DNA of 44,038 nucleotides from an uncultured Fretibacterium sp. (GCA_937915835.1 CALGHA010000181.1:1-44038), one strand, 5' to 3'. Counted from the stretch's first letter, positions 10,270 through 19,482 are shown. The notes: a model not told the origin generated them from the letters alone. Program-made: numbers and translations.

Positions 10270-10425
10270 AATAAATTTTTCTCCTTATCATAATAAAATG
10301 AAAGTGCAAAAATTATTCCGTCGTTATCATCTCCTTCGTGAAATTTTTGATAATATTCATGCTCTGGAGTTATCGCCTTCTTTTCTTTAATGTTAATCTT
10401 GCTGGGAAAAAATTACGTAAAATGC

Positions 10426-10455
10426 ATAATACCCCCCCCCCAATAAAAACGTCAA
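10426..10455 (-). promoter_or_regulatory. Promoter of giant surface protein with G10 tract in spacer
   Basis: Minus strand: -35 TTGACG (10455-10450), 18-bp spacer made of TTTTTATT plus ten G (10441-10432), then -10 TATTAT (10431-10426). Expected transcription start is near 10418, leaving about 150 bases of leader. Changes in G number directly change spacer length: 9 G gives 17 bp (usual optimum), 10 G gives 18, 11 G gives 19. The arrangement copies that of meningococcal porA, an established phase-variable promoter. Confidence 0.72.
10432..10441. repeat. Homopolymer C10 (G10 on minus strand)
   Basis: Ten consecutive C on the plus strand, in the intergenic region 10270-10528 between two divergent genes. 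Such a run is very unlikely by chance in AT-rich intergenic DNA. Confidence 0.95.
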
Positions 10456-10484
10456 GTGAAAATTTTTCGCGGTCATGATTAATC

Positions 10485-10493
10485 TGCTATACT
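10485..10493 (+). promoter_or_regulatory. Extended -10 promoter of Na/Pi cotransporter
   Basis: TGCTATACT is an extended -10 (TGn plus TATACT at 10488-10493) 35 bases upstream of the probable TTG start. The -35 region is weak. The same TGCTATAxT form recurs before the ketoisomerase-like gene and near 37743. Confidence 0.55.
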
Positions 10494-10528
10494 CTGTACA
10501 GTAAATAAATTCACAGGAGGTTATGCTC

Positions 10529-12154
10529 TTGGATATTCAATCATTTTTCAACATTGCGGGCGGTGTAGCTCTCTTCCTTTACGGCATAAAGTTAATGAGT
10601 GAGGCTCTCCAGTTCATAGCAGGAGACAAAATGCGTCAGCTCATCGGAACTCTCACAAAAACACCGTTGCGAGGCATCTTCGTAGGAATTCTCGTTACGG
10701 TTTTAATCCAATCCTCAACAGGAACAACAGTTATGACAGTCAGCTTCGTGAATACGGGCTTGCTAAATCTCAATCAGGCAATCGGCATCATAATGGGAGC
10801 TAATATCGGAACGACCGTAACAGCTCAGATTATCGCGTTCAAGATTGAGGCGTTCGCTCTGCCGTTAATTGCGCTCGGTGTTGTCATGTCAATTTTCGCC
10901 AAGAAGAAAATGATAACTTACCTTTCAAGCGGAATTGTCGGGCTTGGCCTCCTCTTTATGGGAATGCAGACGATGGGGAATGCTACTCACGTAATTTCTC
11001 AGCACAGGGATTTATTGTTAATGCTCAGCCAAAATCCTTTAACCGGAGTTCTTGCAGGAATGATACTCACAATATTAATTCAGTCCAGCGCGGCAACAAT
11101 CGGCTTAACAATGGCTATAGCTTCTCAGGGATTAATCGGCCTTGACGCGGCAGTTCCCATAATTCTCGGCGACAACTTAGGCACAACTTTAACGGCTGTA
11201 GTCGTCGCAATGGGCGCAACTCGTCCGGCAAAACAGGCTGCTACGGCTCACGTTCTGTTTAACTTAATCGGAACAATAATTTTCTTGCTGGCATTCCCAT
11301 TTTACAAGCAAATAATTTTATGGAGCAGTCCCGACATTGGCCGACAAATCGCGAATGCTCACACAATTTTCAACGTTCTCAACACAATAATTTTCTTCCC
11401 GTTTGTCTCGTTACTGGCAAAATTAATCTCAACGTTAATCCCATTAAGGCCCGAAGATAAGCCCGAAGACGTAATGTATCTTGATCCGAATTTAATCTCA
11501 ATTTCAAGCGCAAGTGCTGTTGAGGCCGTCAAAGATGAGCTTCTTCATATGGGCAGAATAATTCACAAGATGTTTGACTTAACCCGAACAACTTTCTTTG
11601 AGTATGACGCTTCAAAAAGTGAGGAACGGCGCAAGAAATTTGACAATTACGAGGACAGTATCAACAAGATTACTCGTGCTATATCAGAATATGCTTCGGA
11701 AATCTGGCAAAGAGGAGTATCTGATGAAGTTTCGACGGTTCTCGGCTGTTACGTTAATGCTTCGCTTGACCTTGAGAGAATTGGCGACAGGGTTGAGAAT
11801 TTAATGGAACGCTCTGACGTAATGGATAAGAATTATTTATCTGAAGAGGCCGTTGGAGAATTTCGGGACATGTTTGAGACAACTAATCTTGCAATAGACA
11901 CTTCAATGTCATCAATCGAGAAAGAGGACGCTTCCCAAGCCTGGCAGGTAATCCGTGACATTGAGAAGAAGATTGACGGCCAGGAACGGAAATATCGCAA
12001 GAAACATATTGACCGTCTGAACAGAGGCGAATGTGATCCGGAAAAAGGCGTGAACTTCATTACACTTTTGAGCAATCTTGAGAGAATTGGCGACCATAGC
12101 AATAACATTGCGGGTTACACACTTGATATTCTCGCGCTGAATAAGAAGGCATAA
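10529..12154 (+). CDS. Na+/phosphate cotransporter family protein (PhoU-like C-terminus)
   Basis: Inner-membrane sodium/phosphate symporter of the NptA/YjbB family, about 541 residues. The two inverted transport repeats are marked by QSS motifs: LIQSSTGTTVMTV with MGANIGTTVTAQ, and LIQSSAATIGLT with LGDNLGTTLTAV. Residues beyond about 335 form a PhoU-like helical region (RIGDRVENLMERSD, NLERIGDHSNNIA). I prefer TTG 10529 as start: the AGGAGG at 10515-10520 is eight bases from it but only two from the ATG at 10523, which would be too close. Downstream, licA begins 28 bases after the stop, but it has its own -10-like sequence. The family can also export phosphate; direction is not visible from sequence. 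Confidence 0.88.
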   Translation: MDIQSFFNIAGGVALFLYGIKLMSEALQFIAGDKMRQLIGTLTKTPLRGIFVGILVTVLIQSSTGTTVMTVSFVNTGLLNLNQAIGIIMGANIGTTVTAQIIAFKIEAFALPLIALGVVMSIFAKKKMITYLSSGIVGLGLLFMGMQTMGNATHVISQHRDLLLMLSQNPLTGVLAGMILTILIQSSAATIGLTMAIASQGLIGLDAAVPIILGDNLGTTLTAVVVAMGATRPAKQAATAHVLFNLIGTIIFLLAFPFYKQIILWSSPDIGRQIANAHTIFNVLNTIIFFPFVSLLAKLISTLIPLRPEDKPEDVMYLDPNLISISSASAVEAVKDELLHMGRIIHKMFDLTRTTFFEYDASKSEERRKKFDNYEDSINKITRAISEYASEIWQRGVSDEVSTVLGCYVNASLDLERIGDRVENLMERSDVMDKNYLSEEAVGEFRDMFETTNLAIDTSMSSIEKEDASQAWQVIRDIEKKIDGQERKYRKKHIDRLNRGECDPEKGVNFITLLSNLERIGDHSNNIAGYTLDILALNKKA

Positions 12155-12164
12155 AAATAGAACG

Positions 12165-12173
12165 TGTTATATT
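12165..12173 (+). promoter_or_regulatory. Possible extended -10 for the lic module (leaderless start)
   Basis: TGTTATATT lies ten bases before the licA ATG at 12183, and no Shine-Dalgarno sequence is present. If used, the transcript would begin within a few bases of the start codon and be effectively leaderless. The -35 region is not recognisable, so this is tentative. Confidence 0.35.
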
Positions 12174-12182
12174 AATTTAATA

Positions 12183-13045
12183 ATGAAAAATTTTTCTTCG
12201 GAAATTGTCAGTATTATAACCAGAACTCTTGATGCTAAACCTGAGGACATCACGGATATATTGACAATCAGGGATGGCATGACTAACCATTCTTATAAAT
12301 TTTCGTGTAAAGGCCTAAGCTATATTATCAGGCTTCCGGGTGAAGGAACTGACTTACTGATTAACCGTAGAAATGAGGCTGATGTATACAGGATTATCTC
12401 GGGCATGGGAATTTGTGATGATCCTGTGTATATCAACTCAGAGAACGGCATTAAGATTACGAAATTTATTGACGGCGTTAGAACTTGCAACCCATATGAT
12501 ATTGATGACGTGAAAAAATGTATGACTAAGCTCAGAGATTTTCACGCAATGTCTCTTAAAGCTGAACATGAATTTGATATTTTCGGGCAAATTGAGTTTT
12601 ACGAGGCCCTCAGGAAAAATACACATTCGATATACGCTGACTATGATTATGTCAAGAAAAATGTGTTTAAGCTGAGAAGTTATATCAATGAGAATGTAAG
12701 TTCAAGATGTCTTGCCCATATTGATTCAGTTCCCGATAATTTTTTATTTTATACGAATTCCGACGGCGAGGAAAAATTACAGCTTACAGCCTATATGATA
12801 AAACTCACATTGATAATCTCATAGATATTTACTTTGATTATTCCTGTGATGACAAGACATGCAACAAAATTTATGCATACATTGCGGCCTGCGGTCTTCT
12901 ATGGAGTAATTGGTGCGAGTATAAGGCTTTATTAGGGGTTCACTTCGGAGAATACGCTCAAGCTCAGTACAATTTTGCTCGTGAATATTCATCATTTGTT
13001 CTTGCGAAAATCAGCCCAATTCATAAAGTTACTCATGCTATCATA
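12183..13045 (+). pseudogene. licA: LicA-type choline kinase domain, disrupted by deletion/frameshift
   Basis: The frame from ATG 12183 gives 213 residues. It has the kinase N-lobe (TIRDGMTNHSYKF) and the catalytic loop HIDSVPDNFLFY, where LicA has H-x-D-x-x-x-x-N. It then derails after EEKLQLT at about 12788 and stops at 12824. A second frame picks up as SLYDKTHIDNLIDIYFDYSC... and runs without a stop into licC. The segment expected between, with the metal-binding D-W-E-Y-A-G...D motif (about 20 residues), is absent. The junction lies on two tandem TTACAGC heptamers (12777-12790). Choline kinases of this family phosphorylate choline for decoration of surface glycolipids. As sequenced this copy should be inactive even if the frame were restored. 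An assembly collapse is the main alternative. Confidence 0.75.
12777..12790 (+). repeat. Tandem heptamer TTACAGC x2 at the licA break
   Basis: Two exact adjacent copies of TTACAGC. One more copy (+7, i.e. +1 in frame) would join the two licA frames as LQLTAYSLYDKT. The kinase DWEYAG motif would still be missing, so the repeat more likely marks a deletion endpoint than a working switch. Confidence 0.6.
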
Positions 13046-13732
13046 ATGGCTGCCGGCAAGGGGAAGCGTCTTCGTCCGGTTACGCTTAAAACTCCGAAGC
13101 CACTTGTTGAAGTCAACGGCACAAGAATAATTGACACGATAATACGCGGCCTTCATGCTAATGGGATTTATGATATATACATTGTAACTGGTTACATGAA
13201 GGAAAAATTTGCAAACCTTGAGAGTGAATATCCCGGCGTAAAACTTATTTACAATGAATTTTATGACACCAGCAACAATATATCTTCGCTTTATGCCGCA
13301 AGAGAATACATACCAAACTCAATTATTCTTGACGGCGACCAGATAATAAATAATCCCGAAGTCTTAAAACCCGAATTTTCACGTTCTGGATATAACGCTG
13401 TAATCATAAATAATTCTACAAGTGAATGGCTTCTTGATGTTCATGATGGAATAATAAAAAGTTGTAATCGTTTCGGCGGTAATCAAGGCTGGCAGCTTTA
13501 CAGTATTTCTAGATGGACAAAAGAAGACGGCGAAAAACTCAAGCGTCATCTTGAGATTGAGTTCGGTGAAAAGCATAATGAAAAAATTTACTGGGATGAT
13601 CTTGCACTTTTTGTTTATCCTGAGCAATACAAACTCGGAATAAGTGAAATGAAAAGTGATGATGTAATCGAAATTGATAATATTAATGAACTTGCTGAAC
13701 TCGATAAAAATTACAGGAGGCTGTTGAAAAAT
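13046..13732 (+). CDS. licC: LicC-type CTP:phosphocholine cytidylyltransferase domain
   Basis: About 229 residues of a sugar/choline-phosphate nucleotidyltransferase. It starts IIMAAGKGKRLRPVTLKTPK (the G-x-G-x-R...K-P-K nucleotide-binding signature), then NEFYDTSNNISSLYAAREY, DGDQIINNPEVL and IYWDDLALFV, a run of motifs characteristic of LicC. It should activate phosphocholine (or a similar alcohol phosphate) as the CDP derivative for transfer to surface sugars. There is no stop between the licA tail and this domain, nor between this domain and the BCCT transporter; the same frame runs from about 12788 to 14416. An internal AGGAGG at 13715-13720 suggests that the transporter may also be started separately. 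ATG 13046 is the first internal methionine and not necessarily a real start. Confidence 0.85.
13715..13720 (+). promoter_or_regulatory. Ribosome binding site embedded in licC-BCCT reading frame
   Basis: A perfect AGGAGG lies inside the licC C-terminal codons, followed in frame by TTG 13724 (3 bases away) and ATG 13733 (12 bases away). It would let ribosomes start the transporter independently of the upstream fused domains. Confidence 0.6.
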
Positions 13733-15243
13733 ATGCATAAAAAATTTTTGGATAATATTGACCCTGCAACAACACTAATTCCATTTATGTCAGTATTTGC
13801 CTTGTGTGCTCTATTTATGCTTTATCCGGAGAAATCTTCAAGCGCATTGAACTCAATCAGAAATTTTCTCGGTGATACTTTAGGCACATTTTATCTAGTT
13901 ATTGGGCTTGGGATTTTTCTTGTCTCGTTATGGATTGCTTTCTCTGATATTGGCAAAATTGTTCTTGGTAAACCTGACGAGAAACCGCAATTCTCGTTCT
14001 GGAAATGGGGAGCAATGCTTTTCACCTGTGGACTTGCGGCAGATATTTTGTTTTACTCGCTCTGTGAATGGATTTATTATGCCGGTGAAGAACATGTGAA
14101 ATCAATGGGAAGTATTCAAGATTGGGCTTCAACATTTCCTTTATTTCACTGGGGATTAATTCCTTGGAGCTTTTACGCCGTTTTAGCCGCATGTTTTGGC
14201 TTTATGCTTCATGTCAAGGGCGTGAATAGACAAAAATATTCTGAAGCATGCCGACCTATTCTAGGAAATATGACGGGAAAATTGCCAGGTAAATTTATAG
14301 ATATTCTTGCAGTCTCAGCTTTAATAGCCGGAACAGCTACAACTTTTTCTGTCGCTACACCATTACTTTCCTCCGTAGTAAGCAAAATTACTCATGGGGG
14401 GGGGGGACTAATTTAACAATTTCCATTTTAGTGATCATCTGCATAATTTACACAGCTTGTGTGCTTAAAGGCATAAATGGAATTTCTTGGCTTGCAGATG
14501 CTTGTATGTATTTATTTTTTGCGCTGCTATTATACGTATTTTTCTTCGGAGGCTTCACAGTTTACATAATTGACACAGGATTTTCCGCACTTGGGAATAT
14601 GTTCCAGAATTTTATTACTCTCAGCACTTGGACAGACGCACTCAGAACTTCAAATTTTCCTCAAAACTGGACAATATTTTTCTGGGCTTATTGGATGGTT
14701 TGGTGTGTAGCTTCGCCATTTTTCATGGGGAGCATCAGCAGAGGCCGGACGGTAAAACAGGTAATTCTTGGAGCATATATTTTCGGAGTTTCAAGCACAT
14801 TGATTTCATTTATTATTCTGGGAAATTACGGGCTTGGTCTTCAGATGACGGGAAAATTTGATGCGCTTGCTTTTTACAATTCATGCGGAGATATTTATAT
14901 TACTATTATGGAAATTATAAACACTTTACCGTTCAGTTACATTGTGCTTGTGCTTATTGCCGCCTCGATGACAGCATTTTACGCTACATCTTTTGACAGT
15001 ATTACGCTTGTTGCCTCAGCTTACAGCTACAAAGAGTTCGATTCTTCACAAGAAGCCGGAAATATGATGAAATTATTCTGGGCTGTTATGTTGATAATGA
15101 TGCCGATCGCGTTAATCTTTAGCGAAGAAAGCATGCAGGGACTTCAAACTGTATCGATTATTGCCGCATTCCCAATTGCATTTGTGATTATAATAATCAT
15201 CGCAAGTTTCATAAAAGAGGCTCGAAAATTAATCAAGAACTGA
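13733..15243 (+). CDS. BCCT-family choline/betaine-type transporter, phase-variable and OFF as sequenced
   Basis: Read across a one-base frame break at the G11 tract (14396-14406), the gene encodes about 503 residues of a betaine/choline/carnitine transporter. The N-terminal part starts MHKKFLDNIDPATTLIPFM with TM helices and FYSLCEWIYY. The part after the break has FFWAYWMVW (the tryptophan box of TM8) followed by FFMGSISRGRTVKQV, a BCCT hallmark. With 11 G the frame ends at TAA 14414-14416; with 9 or 12 G it continues as TNLTISILVIICIIY into the rest of the protein. The tract codes for glycines in a loop between helices, where length changes should be tolerated. Placement after licA/licC makes choline the likely substrate, the role LicB plays in Haemophilus. 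A low-level restart at GTG 14431 is possible but unlikely to be useful. Confidence 0.88.
14396..14406 (+). repeat. Homopolymer G11 inside the BCCT transporter gene
   Basis: Eleven consecutive G after CAT 14393-14395. The codon frame enters the tract at its first G; the downstream frame starts at ACT 14407. The tract must be a multiple of three (9 or 12) for full-length protein, so 11 is an OFF length. Confidence 0.93.
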
Positions 15244-15250
15244 AAAATTT

Positions 15251-15281
15251 TTGCTAAAACGACGATAAGAGTAATTATAAT
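15251..15281 (+). promoter_or_regulatory. Probable promoter of pbpC
   Basis: TTGCTA (15251-15256), 19-bp spacer, TATAAT (15276-15281), 40 bases before the GTG start of PBP1C. The -10 is perfect, and the spacer is longer than optimal. Confidence 0.45.
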
Positions 15282-15320
15282 ATTGCGAGCTTTATAAAAT
15301 GTTAAGTTGTTAATCTGGAA

Positions 15321-17555
15321 GTGAGAAATTTATTGTCAAAGATTTTCAAGGTATTATTAATAATTATAAGTTCCGTATTCATTTTATTATGGCTGAATAT
15401 TAATATTAACTCTGAGCGTGTAACGACAATTTTCGGTTCTCCGGCACTTTATGATGTGAACGGGAAATTATTTCACGTGAGACTTTCGCCGGACTCTGAA
15501 TGGCAAATTCCTATTCCGTTAAGTGAAATGGGAAAATGGCTTCCGATTGTTGCTGTGAACGCTGAGGACGGAAGATTTTACCGGCATATTGGGATTGATT
15601 TACTTGCTATGCTCAGGGCAGTAACTCAGGACTTTACTCGCGGGCGGGTAATCTCTGGAGCTTCAACGATTACGAGCCAGGTTATCCGCCTTGCAGTGTC
15701 CGAACGTGAAAAGCGAAAACGTACGCCCCTTACGAAAATTCGGGAGTTCATAATGGCGTTGAAACTTGAGCGGCAAATCTCGAAGGCAAAAATTCTTGAG
15801 TGTTATCTTAATTTAGCTCCGTTCGGTGGGAATATCAGGGGAGTTCAGGCGGCGAGCTTAATTTATTTCGGGAAATCAGCGTCTCAAATCTCACCTGGTG
15901 AAGCGTGCTTGTTAATCGGAATGTTGAAGGGCCCGACGATTTACCGACCAGATACCCGCCCAATTTCAGCGAAAAAACGGCGTGATGAGATAATTTCACT
16001 GATGGAGCATAAAAAAGTTTTCACACATGACGAAGCTAAACGGGCTTATCTTGAGGATTTGCCGCGAAGAAAATTTGATTTACCTGCTAGAGCCTGGCAT
16101 TACTCAGAATTATTATTCTCGCAAAATCCTGGACATTCACACAGATTTGACACAACTTTAAACCTTGAAGCTCAGACCAAACTTGAAGCAATTTTACGTC
16201 AATCACTAAACGATTTTCCACAGGATATTACACTTTCAGCGGGAATTGTTGATAATCACACGGCCGAATTAATCTCATGGGTTGGCAACGCACGCTTCAG
16301 CTACAACAATGACGCTTCATCATGGGTAGACTGCGGACGTGCTCCACGTTCTCCTGGCTCAACGCTGAAACCTTTTGCGTATTTGGCGGCAATCGACGAC
16401 GGAACTTTAACGCCTTCAACTTTGCTTGCTGACACATCAACGGCATTTTCAGGACGAGCACCACGAAATTTTGACTTGCAATATAGGGGAGCAGTTACAG
16501 CGAGGGTTGCTCTTTCTGAAAGTCTCAATGCTCCGGCCGTTCGAGTTCTGAGATTTACGGGCAACGATAAAGTTTTGAGCTTAATGCGCGAGGCTGGATT
16601 ACGTCATCTTACACAGTCAGCAAAATATTACGGAGATTCTTTAATTCTCGGCGGATGTGATATAACGTTGCTTGAGGAGCTTGAAGCGTTTACGTCGATT
16701 GCGTCATTGGGAGTTCACAGAAATTTGAAACTGTTGCAAAATTCCTCTCAGACTTCAGAAAGAATTGCGAGTGAAGCCGGATGCTGGCTCGTTAGCGATA
16801 TGCTCAAATACAACGGAGAACTCTCACTATTAGCGCGTGGAACTTTGGGCACGAAATGGCGCGTGGCTCTGAAAACTGGAACGTCTTACGGCTTGCGGGA
16901 CGCTTGGGCTTCAGCTTGGACACCTGATTATACGGTCGTCGTCTGGGCAGGAAATCCGAACGGGACATCTTGGCCGGGATTAATCGGTGCTCGTGCGTCG
17001 GCTCCTGTCGCGATGAAAATTTTGCGCGTAATCTCCCCAAAATCAACCTGGTACGAAACTCCCAACGGCTTAATTTTGCGCAAAGTATGCTCACTCTCAG
17101 GCAAACCCCCGACGGCTTTATGTCCCAACGTGAAAATGGACTGGGCAATCGACGGTGTAACTCAAACTTTCCCGTGTGATATGCACTCGATTAAATCAGG
17201 TCAGACAGTTGTGAAACTTCCGGCGGCTTTCAGGACTAATCAAGATAACTCAACCGTGAAAAATCAAAACTCAGAGCTGAAAATTATCTCGCCAATTCCC
17301 GGAGCTTCATATTTTGCGGCACCTTTTGACACCGAACGTAAAATCCCGATGAAGACGGAAGGAGCAATTAATCGCGTATGGTGGTATCTCGACGGAAAAT
17401 ATATCGGCACATCACTTCCGAATAACACTTTCTTTCATGATATTCCTGATGGTGAACACGTTGTGAGTGTCGCGGACGAACAGGGACGAAGTGCGGCTGT
17501 GAACGTGAAAGTCTTTACGCCTGGCCGGAGAACTCAGGAGGATTTGTTGTTCTAG
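15321..17555 (+). CDS. pbpC: Penicillin-binding protein 1C
   Basis: Class A peptidoglycan synthase, 744 residues, anchored by an N-terminal TM segment (about 9-26) with the rest periplasmic. Glycosyltransferase (GT51) motifs: EDGRFYRH (Glu82) and GASTITSQ (113-120), then LNLAPFGGNIRGVQAAS. Transpeptidase motifs: SxxK at Ser347-Lys350 (SPGSTLKPF), SLN in ALSESLNAPAV, and KTG at 518-520. The last 90 residues (ISPIPGASYFAAPFDTERKI onward) are the BiPBP_C domain that identifies PBP1C. GTG 15321 and TTG 15333 are both possible starts: GGAAGTGAG just before or overlapping would serve the TTG better. It lies in front of rnjA and uppP but is separated from rnjA by 163 bases with its own -10-like sequences. 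Confidence 0.92.
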   Translation: MRNLLSKIFKVLLIIISSVFILLWLNININSERVTTIFGSPALYDVNGKLFHVRLSPDSEWQIPIPLSEMGKWLPIVAVNAEDGRFYRHIGIDLLAMLRAVTQDFTRGRVISGASTITSQVIRLAVSEREKRKRTPLTKIREFIMALKLERQISKAKILECYLNLAPFGGNIRGVQAASLIYFGKSASQISPGEACLLIGMLKGPTIYRPDTRPISAKKRRDEIISLMEHKKVFTHDEAKRAYLEDLPRRKFDLPARAWHYSELLFSQNPGHSHRFDTTLNLEAQTKLEAILRQSLNDFPQDITLSAGIVDNHTAELISWVGNARFSYNNDASSWVDCGRAPRSPGSTLKPFAYLAAIDDGTLTPSTLLADTSTAFSGRAPRNFDLQYRGAVTARVALSESLNAPAVRVLRFTGNDKVLSLMREAGLRHLTQSAKYYGDSLILGGCDITLLEELEAFTSIASLGVHRNLKLLQNSSQTSERIASEAGCWLVSDMLKYNGELSLLARGTLGTKWRVALKTGTSYGLRDAWASAWTPDYTVVVWAGNPNGTSWPGLIGARASAPVAMKILRVISPKSTWYETPNGLILRKVCSLSGKPPTALCPNVKMDWAIDGVTQTFPCDMHSIKSGQTVVKLPAAFRTNQDNSTVKNQNSELKIISPIPGASYFAAPFDTERKIPMKTEGAINRVWWYLDGKYIGTSLPNNTFFHDIPDGEHVVSVADEQGRSAAVNVKVFTPGRRTQEDLLF

Positions 17556-17627
17556 AGAAGCAAGATACAAACTTTTTTACATTTCACAATAAATAAAATT
17601 TCTGTCATTAATCGGCTTTCTTACACT

Positions 17628-17638
17628 TATAATATAAT
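17628..17638 (+). promoter_or_regulatory. Probable -10 region of rnjA
   Basis: Two overlapping -10 candidates TATAAT (17628-17633 and 17633-17638) within the otherwise AT-rich 163-base gap before RNase J. No good -35 hexamer is seen. The 80 bases that follow would be leader. Confidence 0.4.
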
Positions 17639-17718
17639 ATTATCTCACTCATGAATTTATTACCCTGTATCAAGGGTTTATATATACAAAATTTTTCACG
17701 TAAGGAGGCTAATATCAT

Positions 17719-19455
17719 TTGACACAAAAAAATTCACAGCACCACAGAAAGAACGATTTTGAGCGTGAACGTCTGAATTTTATTCCACTCGGCGGACTTG
17801 GTGAAATCGGCAAAAACATGTACGTCCTGGAATATGAAGATGAAATTATCGTTATTGACAGCGGCTTAAAATTCCCTGACAGTGAACTTCCTGGAATTGA
17901 TTATATCGTTCCGGACATCTCGTATCTTGAAGCTAATCGCGAAAAAATTCTCGCAATAATCATTACTCACGGACATGAAGATCATACCGGCGGACTTCCC
18001 TATGTATTGCCGCGCTTGAACGTCCCGATTTACGGCACACAATTAACGCTTGGATTAATCAAGAATAAATTGCAGGACGATTTACCCGGCTTCAAGCCTG
18101 AAACTTTTGAAGTAAGAGCAGGCGACGTTATCAAAATCGGCTCATTCACTGTGAGATTTATTGCTGTTGCTCACTCAATCCCCGACGGAGTAGCTTTATC
18201 GATTGATACGCCATTTGGAAGAATTATTCACACGGGAGATTTCAAGCTCGACAGCACGCCGGTTGACGGAAGGACTACGGACTTTGGAGCATTGGCCGAA
18301 GAAGGGGAAAAAGGAGTGTTACTGTTATGCTCCGATAGCACTAACGCGGAACGTTCCGGCTTCACTCAATCCGAGCGGATAATCTCAGGGACATTGGACC
18401 AGCTTTACAGAACTTACAGGAACAAACGAATAATAATCTCGTCATTCGCCAGCAACGTCCACAGAATACAGCAGGTTGCAGACGTAAGCGCGCGTTTTAA
18501 TCGTAAGATTGCTTTTCTCGGCCGGAGCATGATAAGGAATGCTGAGCTTGCACGTGAATTAGGATATCTTAAGATTGACGGCAAAATGATAATCCAGATT
18601 GAAGAAAGCTGGAAATATTCGGATAATCAACTCGTAATAATCACAACAGGAAGTCAAGGCGAACCGTTCAGCGGCCTTGTAACGATGAGCAGGGGCGAGA
18701 ATAAATCAATTGAACTCGGTGAACACGATGTAGTATTTCTTTTAGCGTCAGTAATTCCAGGCAACGAAAAACTTGTGAATAACACTATTAACAGGCTATT
18801 TGCTCAAGGATGCGAAGTTGTTTACGAGAAAGAGAGGCAAATTCATGTATCAGGTCATGCGTCGTCCGAAGAGTTGAAGATTATGATGAACATCACTAAG
18901 CCGCAATACTTCGTGCCAATTCACGGGGAATATAAGCATATGGTCAGGCATTCGCAATTAGCTCAAGAAGTAGGAATTCCCCAGAGAAATATTTTCCTGA
19001 TGACCAACGGAGATATATTAACTTTCACGAGAAATAATCCCCCTAAGAAGCAAGGCCATGTTCAAGCCGGAGCGGTAATCGTTGACGGGAATGCGGCCGG
19101 AAGTATTAAGAGTGAAGTCATGAAGGAACGTCGGGAAATTGCGGAGGACGGAGTTTTAGTTGTTGCGGCGGCTGTTGACGAGAAGGGGAATTTGTTAGCT
19201 CCTGTTGCAATTGAAACTCAGGGAGTATTTATCTCGGACGATTCTAAACAAGTCTTTGATGAGTTATATGCTTCGTCTGAACGTGCAATCCAGGAATTGG
19301 CCGGAAAACATGTAAATTCTGACGCATTGCGCAAGACTATAAAAGCTCGTGTCAGGGATGTATTGAGAAAAAGGAACTCATCATTTGCGGTTGTCTTACC
19401 TGTAATCTCAGTGAAACGTAACGAAAATAACTTCTTCGAGAAGGAATTCTTTTAG
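17719..19455 (+). CDS. rnj: Ribonuclease J
   Basis: A 578-residue metallo-beta-lactamase/beta-CASP RNase of the J family (5'-3' exo- and endonuclease in mRNA decay and rRNA maturation, cytosolic). It starts FIPLGGLGEIGKNMYVLEY, then VIDSGLKFPD and the metal motif HGHEDH at 84-89. Later metal ligands lie in VAHSIPDGVAL, HTGDFKLD and PIHGEYKH. The beta-CASP and C-terminal dimerisation domains complete the usual length. A TTG start at 17719 is set by AAGGAGG at 17702-17708 with ten bases between. The uppP start follows 27 bases after the stop, so the two are probably co-transcribed. Confidence 0.95.
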   Translation: MTQKNSQHHRKNDFERERLNFIPLGGLGEIGKNMYVLEYEDEIIVIDSGLKFPDSELPGIDYIVPDISYLEANREKILAIIITHGHEDHTGGLPYVLPRLNVPIYGTQLTLGLIKNKLQDDLPGFKPETFEVRAGDVIKIGSFTVRFIAVAHSIPDGVALSIDTPFGRIIHTGDFKLDSTPVDGRTTDFGALAEEGEKGVLLLCSDSTNAERSGFTQSERIISGTLDQLYRTYRNKRIIISSFASNVHRIQQVADVSARFNRKIAFLGRSMIRNAELARELGYLKIDGKMIIQIEESWKYSDNQLVIITTGSQGEPFSGLVTMSRGENKSIELGEHDVVFLLASVIPGNEKLVNNTINRLFAQGCEVVYEKERQIHVSGHASSEELKIMMNITKPQYFVPIHGEYKHMVRHSQLAQEVGIPQRNIFLMTNGDILTFTRNNPPKKQGHVQAGAVIVDGNAAGSIKSEVMKERREIAEDGVLVVAAAVDEKGNLLAPVAIETQGVFISDDSKQVFDELYASSERAIQELAGKHVNSDALRKTIKARVRDVLRKRNSSFAVVLPVISVKRNENNFFEKEFF

Positions 19456-19482
19456 GGAAAATTTTTTAGGGAGTGAAGATTT

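Noticed and set aside
10013..10390. A 125-codon plus-strand frame across the start of the giant gene
   Set aside because: It overlaps the signal peptide region antisense and has no RBS or recognisable sequence.
14431..15243. Separate small membrane protein starting at GTG 14431
   Set aside because: It is the C-terminal half of the BCCT transporter; no RBS is in front and the frame is open back to the G11 tract.
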